Positions 1 to 10,033 of a stretch of 34,082 nt of DNA are shown here, in pieces. Below the pieces are notes generated by a model, which was given only the letters and a program-made list of their open reading frames with translations, ran no database searches and had not been told where the DNA came from. A program made the translations under genes and the position numbers. Positions within the stretch are counted from its first letter, which is position 1. The number at the start of each line of letters is the position of its first letter. The stretch lies in NCBI GenBank assembly GCA_003254885.1, contig QANT01002421.1, forward strand, positions 1 through 34,082, given 5' to 3'. The stretch is from Purshia tridentata (taxonomy: Eukaryota; Streptophyta; Magnoliopsida; Rosales; Rosaceae).

Positions 1-91
1 TTTTAAACAAGTTCAACAGTTAGTTTCTACATTTAGTTAAGTAGTTAGTATAATAATAGCTACTGTTATGAAATTCAAACAGGTTTGATAC

Positions 92-319
92 CAGTGCTTC
101 AGCTTTTTTGTAGTTGATGTCCAGTGCAACCCTTCTTTGCTTGAATGGGTTAAAGTGAAGCCAATTTCCAGCATCTTTGTCCATGACTAGCAACGTGTGG
201 TGGAAAGCTTCTTGGCTGACAATAGGTATTAAAATCTTGTCCGACTTTCCAAGAGAAGAAAGGAGTGGTTCGTAGAGGTATTGCTCAATCCCCATGTTGT
301 CATGTTCTCCTTCCTTTAT
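92..319 (-). CDS. Ulp1-like cysteine protease exon (N-terminal half of the domain)
   Basis: This exon holds 76 codons in phase 0, from a cag acceptor (322-320) to a possible GT donor at 91-90. Translation could also read on to a stop near 20. The pattern Q-E-A-F-H-H-T-L-L-V-M-D-K-D, then W-L-H-F-N-P-F, matches the HWxLLVxD...WxxxDS-like core of Ulp1/C48 peptidases; the His is the presumed catalytic residue. The Asp and the catalytic Cys must lie to the left of the window, so activity cannot be judged. The family removes SUMO/ubiquitin-like tags. In plant transposons its role is not established. Confidence 0.65.
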
Positions 320-769
320 CTGTTATGAGAACAAACCATTATGTGAATGTTTTTCGAATTGTTACTGACTGTCAGTGACAATATTTATATGTTGAGAAAT
401 TAATCTTTAATTCAACTTACTGCAGCAAATGTCGTGAGAAATGTTGCCCTTGCTGGTGTATGCGATTCTATTTTGTCTAATTCTTCTTGCAGCAGTGCAC
501 CAAAGGAATCTATCACCTGGTATGCAGAATTCAACATTGTTAAGTAGTTTTCAAAATTAAAAACTTGCATAGCAGCATTGTAAGTAGTCTTACATTGTTT
601 GCAATAGCAGTCTCCATCATTAAATTTTGGATGTCCTGTCTAGAAATGGAACTGACAGTATTTGGCTTTTCCCATAGCAAAGTACTGCATGAAAATAAAA
701 ATAGTTACTGTCTGTCAGTATCTTTTTAAAGTTACTGAAGCAAATAGTTTTAAAATTGTGGAGTAGTAC

Positions 770-1872
770 CTGTGGGGTGCATTTGTCCAAAAGTGGATCA
801 GCAAGTCCTTACTCTCTTCACTCAAGAGCTTGAATATCTGATATTTTGTCCACTTTATTGTTGCAACTGGTTGGACCGTCAGATTTTGTGCCCGTGTTAT
901 TGGTGGTGTTGGAGATAGGACTTCTGTCTCTGAATCATCTTCAATATCCAATTTCAACTCAAAGCTTGGCTGTTCATCAGTCACCTGCTTTGTGCTTTTT
1001 CCTTTTTGCGCTCTTTTGATGATTCTTTTTGTCTTCATTTGTTGTGGAAGCTTATCTTTCTGGATAGGTTTCTCCTCTTGTGTCTCAGCCTTCTTCTTTT
1101 TTCTGGCTTCGAAGTTGTATTCATATACAACATCTGCCTTTCGAACCCTGTCCTCTCTGTCCTTCAATCTCTTTAGCATTGAATATTTGACAACTGTAAG
1201 GCAGGGAGATTGAGGACTTTTTTGAGCTTTAGGAGTTGCTTGGATTGGTGACTGGTCATCCATATCTCCTTCCGTTTCAGTATGTGGAGGAGTTTGCTGG
1301 CTGGCTTCCATTTCATGGGCTGGAGGCATTGACACTTTTTGAGATGGTGGAGGAGCATTCTCAACAGATGGAGGTTGGGCTGGAGTTGATTCAATGTCTT
1401 CGACAACCTCTTGCTGTTTTGAAATTTTCGCTTCAAGCTTGGTCACTTGTTCAAAGAGCGACTGGGTTTGGGCTTTGAGGACTTGTTGTTCCTCTTCATC
1501 ATTTCTTCTCTTGTCCTTCTCTTCGCTCAATTCTTTTTGTAGTGAGCTGAACTTTGTCTTCATGTTCGCATTAGTTCTTTTGAGTTTCTGATTCTCTTTG
1601 CTCACTTCTTGGAGTTCAGCTTTGAGCTTCCCAATTTGGTCCTTTGCAGTTAGGACCATTTCCCAGTATTTTGTATTTCTGTCCTCAATGACCTGATGGT
1701 GTGTGATGAGTTTTTTAATCACTTGCTCCCCATCAATTCCATCTTGATTTTGGACTGTGTAGTCCTCCACCATCTTGTGCAAATCTGACAGGACATCTTC
1801 ATAGATGTCACTGACTTCTTTCATTTTGTCTTCACTGCCCCTGAAGCTACTTTCACTTTCGAACTCATCCAT
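770..1872 (-). CDS. Coiled-coil exon of the Ulp1-type transposon gene
   Basis: This 1,103-nt exon is open throughout. It encodes 367 codons starting MDEFESESSF right after a cag acceptor (1873-1875) and ends at a CAG|GT donor (769-768). The phase joins exactly with exons 594-684, 421-516 and 92-319. The first ~170 residues are charged heptad-like sequence rich in K, E, Q and L, as in a long coiled coil. A Pro-, Ser- and Thr-rich stretch follows (from TPAQPPSVEN), then strongly basic blocks (ARKKKKAE and KTKRIIKRAQ) that could be nuclear signals. It links the N-terminal mobile-like domain to the protease. The long intact frame contrasts with the broken 5' exon, so decay may be recent, or the break may be an assembly error. 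Confidence 0.75.
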
Positions 1873-2255
1873 CTGCATGCATGATTTTTGCAATTAATTT
1901 AGTGTTTATCTTATGTTGATTGTAATAATTCTCGATTGTTACTATGCCTCAAAAACAAACAGGTGGTTGTTTCTGTCATAGAGTAGCAATACATTATCGC
2001 TACTGTTAGGCAGTAGCAATACATGATTGTTACAACTTCTTTCATTTTGTCTTCACTGCCCCTGAAGCTGCTTTCACTTTCGAACTCATCCATCTGCATG
2101 CATGATTTTTGCAATTAATTTAGTGTTTATCTTATGTTAATTGTACTAATTCTCGATTGTTACTATGCCTCAAAAACAATCAGGTGGTTGTTTCTGTCAT
2201 AGAGTAGCAATACATTATTGCTACTGTTAGGCAGTAGCAATACATGATTGTTACT
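1814..2255. repeat. 221-bp tandem duplication copying an exon start
   Basis: A block that begins acttctttcattttgtc at 1814 recurs at 2035, a period of 221 bp. The start codons of the matching minus-strand frames are also 221 bp apart (1893 and 2114). Each unit carries the splice acceptor and the first ~20 codons of the coiled-coil exon, plus intron sequence. The upstream copy (2035-2093) is therefore a duplicated pseudo-exon with its own intact acceptor. The copies differ at only a few positions, so the duplication looks recent. Confidence 0.85.
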
Positions 2256-2462
2256 ATCTGACAGTATCAATACATGATTGCTACTGTCAGGCAGCAGGAA
2301 TGTTATTCTCGATTGTTACTATGCTTCAAAAACAATTAGGTGGTTGTTTCTGTCACAGAGTAGCAATACATTATTACTACTGTCAGGCAGTAGCAATACA
2401 TAATTGTTACTATCTGACAGTATCAATACATGATTGCTACTGTCAGGCAGCAGGAATGTTAT
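2151..2462. repeat. Two-copy 156-bp tandem repeat in an intron
   Basis: The units start at tctcgattgt, at 2151 and 2307. Each contains several runs of TAGCAATACAT(T/G)ATTG(C/T)TAC, which are themselves palindromic: GTAGCAATA-CAT-TATTGCTAC has nine-base arms. The same core (short inverted GTTACTGT / AGTAACAA words) recurs in the 135-bp array at 3.9 kb. The array is non-coding and sits between the acidic and coiled-coil exons. Confidence 0.8.
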
Positions 2463-2502
2463 TTTCTTGTTAGTACACAGTAAATCCTTTTTGAATTCTT
2501 AC

Positions 2503-2706
2503 CTAGTTTTTGATATTTGCCTCTTGTTTTTCTAGTTCATCTTCTTCCTCTTTGTCCTCTTCTTCATCTTGCTCCTGATCGTCTTCTCCTTCTTCCTCAT
2601 TCTCTTGTTGTTCATCCTCTTCTTCTTCTTCCTGCTCATTGTCTTGGCCCAGTAAGTATTTTTTTTGTTTTGGTAGGGGCTTCGGCAGTGGTGTTGTAAA
2701 CATTAG
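2503..2706 (-). CDS. Acidic low-complexity exon of the Ulp1-type gene
   Basis: After a gtgaag acceptor (2710-2707) the frame reads LMFTTPLPKPLPKQKKYLLG and then about 40 residues that are almost all Glu, Asp and Gln, ending KQEANIKN. A TAG (2503-2505) sits directly before a good donor (CTAG|GTAAGA). Either the annotated protein ends here or the splice site has shifted. Acidic blocks at this position are common in plant Ulp1-type transposon proteins. Confidence 0.5.
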   Translation of the reverse strand, partial: LMFTTPLPKPLPKQKKYLLGQDNEQEEEEEDEQQENEEEGEDDQEQDEEEDKEEEDELEKQEANIKN

Positions 2707-3841
2707 CTTCACAAATTTAAAATGGAAAGTTGTTAGTATTTTCAATTTATAAATAGTTACGGACAGACAGGTACCATATTTTTTACCTCAAAATCCTGAA
2801 GCCTATAAAACTTCATCTTGTGGTTGAGATCTTCTAAATCCCACTTGACAATTGAAGGGGTTTTGTTCTCCCTCCCCCTTATTGGATTGATGACTTTGGA
2901 TTTTTGACAAATCCAGTATTGTTTATATTAAAGTAGTGATCAGTAATTTGTAAAAAACATAATCGGCTGCAGTACAGTCGTGTGTTAGAAAATGAAAATT
3001 ACAAAAAATATAGTGCTTACCAGTATCACTACAACACATCCAGACATGGATTTGCTTGTTTTGCACAGGGACTTGTGCAAGTAGTCATGGACTCCTTTCG
3101 CCCAAGCTTTTTGTATCATGCCATTCAAATCTTCAGCCAGCTTGATCAAGTCCCAGGCAAGGTGGACTCCAGACTTAGGGAATAGGAAGGTGGCTAGCAG
3201 TTCCAATATGATCAATCTGACAACATCATCACTGTTGTCCTTTTTTGCCCTCTTCCTTGTACTCTGGCTTGTTTGAGCTGTTTTGGCGAGTTTCCCTTCT
3301 TCTACTACTCTGAATAGAGCTGTTTCGACTATTGTTTTGCTTATTCTTTCTTGGTCTTCGAAGTAGTCAGTGATGAATTTTGTTTTCTTGACTGGTTTTT
3401 TTGAAAGGACTTTTCATTCCCAAGTTTGGGTAGTCCAAGCAGCTCAGCAATGTCACTTGTTGTAAGTGACATGGTCTTCTTACCAAACACAAACTTTTGT
3501 GTCTGTTTGTCGTACGCATTAATGAAAAACTCAATGTTTTCATCAGATTTTACCGGGTTGCTTCACATCATTGATTCGCAAAATTCGTTGATAAGAGGCC
3601 AAAATGGTGTTTTTTGCAGCTTTTCATACGTAGTTGGAGTCAGGTCCTCTTTAATACTGTCAATGACATTCTGGAATGCAACAAGGTTGCATCTGTATTA
3701 TGGTCTCCCAGACCACTTTCGTTTTCCTTTGTCTTGTTCTTGAACTGCTAGTTGCTTTTTTTTGGAGCCATTTAAACCTACAATATTGTTGTTTTAAGTC
3801 GATGAGTTACTGTCAAATAAGAAAACAAAATTTCAAGCTAT

Positions 3842-4211
3842 TTGTTACTGTAAGTTAGTGACAATCATATAGTATCATTGGTTAGTACTAGTAACAATCA
3901 TAATTAATTGCTACTGTAAGTTAGTAACAATTACTTGTTTGCTACTATAAGTTAGTGACAATCATACAGAGTATCATTACTAACTTAATTGTTACTGTAG
4001 AACAATACCAAAACCTGATTTCTCACAGTAACAATCAGGTATTTGCTACTGTAAGTTAGTAATAATTACTTGTTTGCTACTGTAAGTTAGTGACAATCAT
4101 ACAGAGTATCATTACTAACTTAATTGTTACTGTAAAACAATACCAAAACCTGATTTCTCATAGTAACAATCAGGTATTTGCTACTGTAAGTTAGTAACAA
4201 TTACTTGTTTT
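3842..4211. repeat. 135-bp tandem repeat array with TAGTAACAAT palindromic core
   Basis: Units of 135 bp start near 3942 and 4077 (compare gttagtgacaatcatacaga at 3951 and 4086), with a degenerate partial unit before them. Each unit alternates gctactgtaagttagtaaca and its inverse (tagtaacaatcaggta), so single strands could fold into many short hairpins. The array lies just upstream of the 5' exon of the Ulp1-type gene. A relation to the 156-bp intronic repeats is suggested by the shared short words. Confidence 0.8.
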
Positions 4212-4229
4212 AAAGAGTAAGAATATGGT

Positions 4230-5880
4230 TATTAATTTTATCAATAACCACATTGGCAGTACCATTTTATACTTAATTATTACTGTGAGAAGAAACCAAA
4301 AACGAAAACGAGACCCAAAATCAAAAGTAACAAGAAATTGAAAACAAAAACCAAACCCAAAATGAAAACCAAACTTTGTGAGGTTTGTCATGTTCTCTGT
4401 CCCCTTTTTGTTCTCTTTTCCTGTTTTTTGTTAATGACTTAAAAGTAGCAATTTAGTGACCCAGCACAAACGCAAAACCAAAATCAAGTAAAAATGGGTA
4501 TAGGATGAATGAAAGTAGTTAGCCATTTTTTCTAGGGTTTCAGTGGAATTTTATTTGTTTTCACTCAGATTTCAATAAATAACATGCACGGAAATGAATT
4601 GCACCTTGTAGTCAGTAACAATTTGTTTGATCGTGATTCTTCTTTCTCGGTCGTTGATTGTAGTCTTTTTCTTCTCTGTTTTCGTCTCTACTGTTTGGCT
4701 AAGGTAACGCCAGAATGACAAGCGAGAACGAGTAGCGAGAGGGAGAGAGTGAGTGGTGAGAGTGATAGACTTGGTGGCGAGAGTGAGAGTTAGTGGGGAG
4801 AGTGATAAACTACTGAGATGGGTAAAGGCAGTTCAGATATGATTAACGGTTAACTAGTGACATTGTTGTAAATTTTGGCATTTTCAATAGTTTTTGTTAT
4901 TTTTGGTTTGGGTTTTTTAAAAAGTGGGCCGAGAGGGAGGTACTGTTCCGTGTTTGAGCCGGATGAACAGTAAAAGTGTGGAAATGAGTTTATAAAAAAA
5001 AAATCCCTAAAAAAAATTAAAAAAAGGTTGTTGAGGTTTTTATTTTTTTTGAGCCAGAAAGGGGCGTTGAGTTTAATTTCAAAGAGATATTAAAGTCCAT
5101 AGTTTTAAGCTCTAAATTTTATTGGACCTTAATTTTAAGTCATAGCCCATTTTATGTTTAGTCTCCAACCATTAAAACAAAAAAGCACAATAATAACAAA
5201 AAACATAAAACTTTATTGTAATCCAAAAACCTCTCTCTCTCTCTCCCCCCTCCCATTTTATGTTTGGTCTCCAGCTATCAGTTAATGTTTAATCTATTTG
5301 ACATTAACTAATGAAAGAGCTTGTGATCAAATTGTTTGGACATGTTTCCAGTTTAAACTATTGATAACAAGATGATGCAGAGTACTTAATAATTGTGGAT
5401 TAATTGGATTTAAATTGAAAAAATTATACATTTTGTAATATCAATAGGCTGTTAGAATACCTACATAATTAACAAATCTGTCAAGAGAATACACTAAGAA
5501 GTTAATGTCATAACTCAATATGAAAGTAGAAACCCCTGTTTATGATACCAAAAAACTGTAACTTTTAATTAATATTTGAATAATAAACTGTAATTATTGA
5601 TGAATTACATAATATGAAACCTATGTATGATATCAATGTACTAGCAATATTAATTACAAAGGCAGGAGATGAGTGTCACACCAATCGATCAGTTGCGAAG
5701 GCAAGAGCTAAGCGTCATGCCAAATTGATCAGAGAAGAAGTTAGGAGCTGACGGTTCACACCAAAAATGATCAGGAATGGTCTCCTATCTTTATCACATA
5801 AAAAATACGGTATTAAAATAAATAATGACTTTAAATTAATAGTAATTAAAATAGTAGCTTAAGACTAAATAAAGAGCTTA
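4230..5880. other. Non-coding region between the transposon gene and ADF
   Basis: I found no convincing coding sequence. It holds a purine-rich GAGAGTGAG-type stretch (about 4725-4810) that may be leader or promoter DNA of the Ulp1-type gene, a short inverted pair TACTGTTCC / GAACAGTA (about 4941-4971), homopolymer runs near 5000-5050 and a CT microsatellite near 5231-5246. From 5400 on the DNA is plain AT-rich. Confidence 0.5.
5661..5775. repeat. Three degenerate ~38-bp tandem units 3' of ADF
   Basis: The units begin ggcaggagatgagtgtcaca (5661), aggcaagagctaagcgtcat (5699) and aagttaggagctgacggttc (5738). Each ends with a GATCAG word. They are clearly related but diverged. They lie about 130 bp beyond the truncated end of the ADF coding region, where the missing 3' end of the gene would be expected. 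Confidence 0.6.
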
Positions 5881-5900
5881 TTTGGGGCTTGCAACTCTAC

Positions 5901-7018
5901 CTAAATGCCATCCAACAACTCTCTCTTGATCCTGTCCTTAGAACTGGCATAAATCATCTTGCTTCTCACGTTCGATTTGTCAGGTGACCTTCATATCAAA
6001 AGCACAAACGAGTGTGTGACAATCAAAAAACAATAAAATGATAATTAGAATCGTAGTAATGAATGAGAGCTGTAAATCATATAAGTGTAAAGCCAGATTA
6101 TTACCAAGCAATGAAAATAATTCGGCTCTTCTGGCAGTTCTCCTGTGTCACATAGCCAAAGTCATAGACCGCGTATCGGCATTCATCAGCAGGGAGGTTT
6201 GCAGAGAAATCCTCATAGCTATCAGTTGGTTTACCAAGCTTTTCCACTACAACCTCCTTCTGCTTCTCTTCAATTTTGTAAACTATGAAGCGGTAAGTTC
6301 CTTTTGACTTCAATTCTGAAAACTTTTGCTTACAGTCATCGTCCACAGCCATCCCAAATGCTGGGTTTGCCTAGAGAAATTTAATGGATACCAAAATGCA
6401 TCAAAAATCTATCAACAAGCATATATCACCAGAAGTTTCTACAATTACACCCAAAAATTGTCCAAGAATAATTTCATATGCATCCCCCAAATTATGGAAA
6501 ATTTGATAGCTAGTCTTTTTTTCTTTTTTGAACTCATCATACATTGCTAGTCTACCTGTGCTGTGCATGTTTATGCTTAGAATTTCATCAAGCAATTTGA
6601 AACTAAAACCAAATAAATGAGCGACGAAATGCTAAAAATAGCCGAGATTGGTTGATAATCATTTTTTTAATTAGTAACAAAAGGTAAATTCAAGGCACAA
6701 CAACAAACAAACTCCATAATCAACGCAGAACGTAAAATTCAGGCTCAAAACATCGAGTCAATCACGATCAAGTCATCAGACACCAAATTGAATATCGGGA
6801 GGCCCGTAAACGAATCGAAATGGATTCCGTTCGATCATCAACACTCCGGCGAAATTCACGAATTTCTCCAAAACAAGCAAAAACATTTCAAAGATCGAAC
6901 GCCGAAATTTCTCACAGATTAAACGAAAGAAAATCATGAAGCAAAATACACAAAAATAGTACGAGCAAGTGCAATACTAGACAGAGAAGACTGAATCAGA
7001 GAAAAAATAGCTCACCAT
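5901..7018 (-). CDS. ADF: Actin-depolymerising factor (ADF/cofilin), truncated C-terminus
   Basis: ADF/cofilin binds and severs actin filaments. The gene has the plant ADF layout: exon 1 is only the ATG (7016-7018, then gtgag), exon 2 is 6105-6370, exon 3 is 5901-5988, with phases matching (W codon split TG|G). The product is 118 residues; relatives have about 137-146. Recognisable parts are [43 protein letters not shown] and [18 protein letters not shown], which includes the actin-binding long helix. Oddities: position 6, usually the regulatory Ser in plant ADFs, is Phe; KRTYRF has become KGTYRF; a Leu codon is duplicated (REL-L-DGI); and the expected CAG for Gln in DGIQVELQA is TAG (5901-5903). 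After that stop the frame still reads VELQAP, then homology ends. This is either a recent pseudogene or a shortened paralogue. The family call is near certain; function is doubtful. Confidence 0.85.
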
Positions 7019-7210
7019 TTTTTCCCGAGAAAATTTCGGAGAAGACGAGCCAAACGAGATCGAGAAAATCTAGGGCTCCGAGAGAGTGAGGAGAGAGAGA
7101 GAAATAAATAGAGTAGGCCTAACGTTTTGGTAGCGCCTGATAATTTCACCGTCACGGCAGGGAAGAACGGTCGCTAACCAACCAGGTGGCGACACGTGTT
7201 TTATGGTATC
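7019..7210 (-). promoter_or_regulatory. ADF 5' leader and proximal promoter
   Basis: Directly upstream of the ATG the minus strand is a pyrimidine-rich leader (TCTCTCTCTCTCCTCACTCTC, about 7082-7103 on the plus strand as GA repeats), as in many plant housekeeping genes. A CACGTG G-box core lies at 7193-7198. No strong TATA box is seen; TCTATTTATTTC near 7103-7114 is only weakly similar. Confidence 0.4.
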
Positions 7211-7782
7211 GGATAGCGTGCCACCTTAGGGGCGGTGAGGAATATTGAGGATGCCATGTGCCTTACGTAAAGGGACGAAATTAAATACTTGGGCCCGATA
7301 CGACGTCGCCTGGATTAATGGACTCAGCCCAAGATAGTTCCTATGATTTGTACATGGATTAATTTATTTTATTCTGACTTTAATAACAAAAAATGTTTAA
7401 ATTAAATAAATAAATGAAAATACAATTTATAATTATACCAAGGGTGTATTTAAAAACTTTAAACAGTAGCAAATCCGATGAGCGAATCTTTATATGTTTG
7501 TTTTTTATCCGGAACCAACAATTATATGTTTATGATTATTGAAGATTAATTTAATTTTTCCTTTTGGTCTTTAAAATTTGAAGAACTTGTGTCTTCATCT
7601 TTAAAACCCAAGAAGCTAATTAACACTAAGATCTATCTGCAGCATTTAGAAACTAGGAAATTATAAGTTTATAACCACTTAATTAACTAGTGACTACCAA
7701 AAACCCATAACCAAGAGCCTAAATTTTGGCTATTTTTGCCTAATACCCATTATCAAGAGGCTGCTCAATGATTTGTATATAC

Positions 7783-8321
7783 CTGAATTTGTTCTTGAAG
7801 AAGCATGATATAAATGGAAGCCTCTTGAAGAACTGAGGCAGTGTCAGTCTGCAACAAGTTCAAAAGCATAATGTAAATTTTCAGAAAATACAAACTTTCA
7901 TTTCTAATAATGGGAATCTAGACATGAACTTTTTATTGTTCTATAGCTGCTGACCTTGCCATAGTTCTCGTCAAAGGGCCAAAAGCTTAACAACAGGGCC
8001 AAAACTTAAACGTAGTGAGTAACTTTCTCTTCAAATTAAGCATAAGAATTTGATTTATTACTAGCATACCCTCTTGTTTTGTGTTTCCATTGCTGTTTCT
8101 TGGAACTGGTTCTGCCATTGTTGTTGAGAATTTGTCACCTTGCTTCTCTTATTTTTGTTGCATTCATTTAAAGCTGTTATGTGATCACCAACCAGACCAC
8201 CAAGGCCATTTTTGAGCAAGGGGTCACTAAACTCAATTGGACGTTTCCTTGCATTTTGTATGGCCTGAAAGTCCTTCAAAAAAAATAAAATGAAACAGAA
8301 CAAGGTTAGAATTTGAAGCAT
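7783..8321 (-). pseudogene. bHLH transcription factor remnant with intact 66-nt exon
   Basis: Exon 7783-7848 is exactly 66 nt (22 codons) between an AG acceptor and a CAG|GT donor. It reads TDTASVLQEASIYIMLLQEQ plus IQ, the loop/helix-2 exon of a plant bHLH subgroup with the non-canonical KTDTASVL motif. Just upstream, ...PFDENYGK ends at an AAG|gt donor (7955), giving YGK-TDTASVL across the splice as the family expects. The usual VRSQKLxDKITALQ-type helix 1 is not recognisable. A further exon (about 8070-8273; KRPIEFSDP, then KNKRSKVTNS) is compatible with the preceding basic or linker region. No 5' exons with a start were found. Inferred: a degenerate gene copy. Confidence is high for the 66-nt exon and low for the rest. 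Confidence 0.6.
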
Positions 8322-8329
8322 TCATTGGC

Positions 8330-9640
8330 TGATTGGTTCCTGTATTGAATACAAAACACTAAAGATTTTAGGTGGTCTTTATTATGAGGTCTATAAGACA
8401 TGGGTGTGCATATATGATATATGTGAGAAAAATGGCATTTGCGCCAAAAAAAAAAATTATTGAAAGAGATGAAAATAAATAAGAAATATAGAATTGGAAG
8501 GGTGATGAAGAAGAAATTGAAAAAGAAAAACGGGCAAGATGATCAAATTAAGATTATTAGATTTTAGAGGGATAAAATGGTTTTTTGATAAAAATGATTT
8601 TAATATGATACAGTGATGTGTATATTTACCAAAAAGTTAACTAGTGATATGTCTAATTACTACTGGCATATAAGATTGAGGCACAATGAGGCATGATTTT
8701 TTGAGCCCCAAAATCATTTCCCTAATGGTGGTTCCAGAATTACATCCCCCTTTAATGCTAAATTCATCCACATTAATGAGTATTAATTATGAACCAAGAC
8801 GATATCATATGATCCTTTTCTATTATTGTCTTATTTCTTATAACTATAATAGGGGGTGAAAATAAAATAAGAAATCAAATAAACTTAATTTAAATATCTA
8901 ACTATAGGGGGTTTATTTACATTTATTTCTAAGTCATAAAACTAAGATAGGAGCATTCCAACGTACGCCACGTACGCCTCGTTCGAGTGGTCAAACGTCC
9001 AACGTATGATTTTTTTTTTTTTTTGACAAAAACTAAAAGCCAGTGAAAGTTATAGTTTAGCTAAATTTACTTTTGTATTCTATTTAGGCCTTAGGGCTTA
9101 AGATTTAAGATTTTAACCTATAAGATTTAGGGCTATTAAATTAGGGTAGGATCAAGTCCTTCGATTGCGTGCTTCCTCAACTAAATCCTATTAAATTGAT
9201 CCCCCTCTTAATTCACTATGTTGCTCAATAGTAGATAAGATACTAAAGAAAATTTGGGTAAGCAAGACATGATGTATATATGAAGCTTATTGTTGCCTAA
9301 AAAAGACCAGAAATAATCAACTAGCAATGCTCGATCTCCACAGCGAAGAATGATTAAGACGTGTCAGTCATTTTAAAGAGACACACTAAGAAGCTGATAA
9401 CATTAGCTTCAGTTCATCCTATCTACTATTCATACTTTATATGTTTAAAACACATCAAGAAAAAAAATTATGGTGTCTCCGACGTTGAATACCTTTGTAA
9501 TTAATGCCAAGAGACAGCAATTCATATACTTTGTAATGATTAGCATTGTCTTGTAAGAACTGATGCATATATACACAACTGATGCTTATCTTCAAGATTG
9601 CATACAAAGTAATGGGCTTATTAGCTAGTAATCATATTGA
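8330..9640. other. Non-coding AT-rich stretch
   Basis: I see no coding sequence or structured repeat here apart from a T run (9009-9024), an A run near 8446-8456 and the short palindromic words ACGTACGCC-ACGTACGCC near 8964-8979. Confidence 0.5.
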
Positions 9641-9646
9641 ATCTTC

Positions 9647-9893
9647 GGCCTGTTTTGGCATCTAGGATCGGAATGGAAAGAATAATAACAAGTTTTATTT
9701 GTATTTAAGATAAAATATAAAGATTGTTTTCTAACTTGAAAGAAAAAAAGGGGAAGAAAATAGCTTAGCTATAAAGGAAATGTTACCCTCGCTCATCCCC
9801 CACATTTTGAGAGAATTGTATGAAATAGGTTTTCCTCATAATTTATTTATTTTATTTTTATATCATTCCTTCAAGTTAGAAATTTTTAGTTCC
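9647..9893. mobile_element. Truncated MITE, relative of the element at 30029
   Basis: This starts GGCCTGTTTTGGCATCTAGG and aligns along its length with the complete element at 30029-30331. Shared blocks include TGGAAAG-AATA, GAAGAAAATGGCTTAGC-ATAA with one mismatch, and ATTTTGAGAG-ATTGTA. Similarity fades near 9893, before the far terminal repeat, so the right end seems lost. It lies just before the unidentified exon at 10034. Confidence 0.65.
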
Positions 9894-10033
9894 AGTGATA
9901 TTTGTGACAATATCACTATTATTGTTCACTGCTCTGAGGTTTGGACTTTGAACAGTAATTGTTCACATTGCATGGTTTGCCTTTTGTGTGCATCTGTTTG
10001 TGTTTCTTCTATGGCCTGCATATGTTTCTGTAT

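Larger units (their letters stand above)
20..3743 (-). pseudogene. Transposon-type gene with Ulp1-like protease domain (partial, decayed)
   Basis: This is a multi-exon minus-strand gene running off the left edge. Exons that join in frame: about 3021-3740 (mobile-domain-like, with FVFGKKTMSL, then DIAELLGLP, and WDLIKLAEDL before SMSGCVVV); about 2787-2914 (starts WICQKSK); 2503-2706 (acidic); 770-1872 (coiled coil); 594-684; 421-516; and 92-319, which starts the Ulp1-like protease with the likely catalytic His in FHHTLLVMDKD followed by GNWLHFNPF. The catalytic Asp/Cys part lies outside the window. Known: plant genes of this make-up, N-terminal mobile-like domain plus C-terminal Ulp1 peptidase, are carried by Mutator-like elements. 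Seen: an in-frame TGA (3563-3565) and a frameshift at a seven-base T run (3396-3402) break the 5' exon, and the exon near 2914 has no clear AG acceptor. Inferred: a decayed element gene. I found no terminal inverted repeats. Confidence 0.75.

Noticed and set aside
992-1591. Plus-strand open frames of 65-80 codons
   Set aside because: They are antisense shadows of the long coiled-coil exon on the minus strand.
3842-4211. CRISPR-like array
   Set aside because: Units are long tandem repeats without unique spacers, in a plant nuclear context.
4191-4391. 66-codon minus-strand frame rich in Phe and Gly
   Set aside because: It arises from simple AAACC-type sequence and repeat DNA, with no protein features.
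6038-6550. Plus-strand frames of 74-89 codons
   Set aside because: They lie antisense to ADF exon 2 and its intron and have no domain signal.
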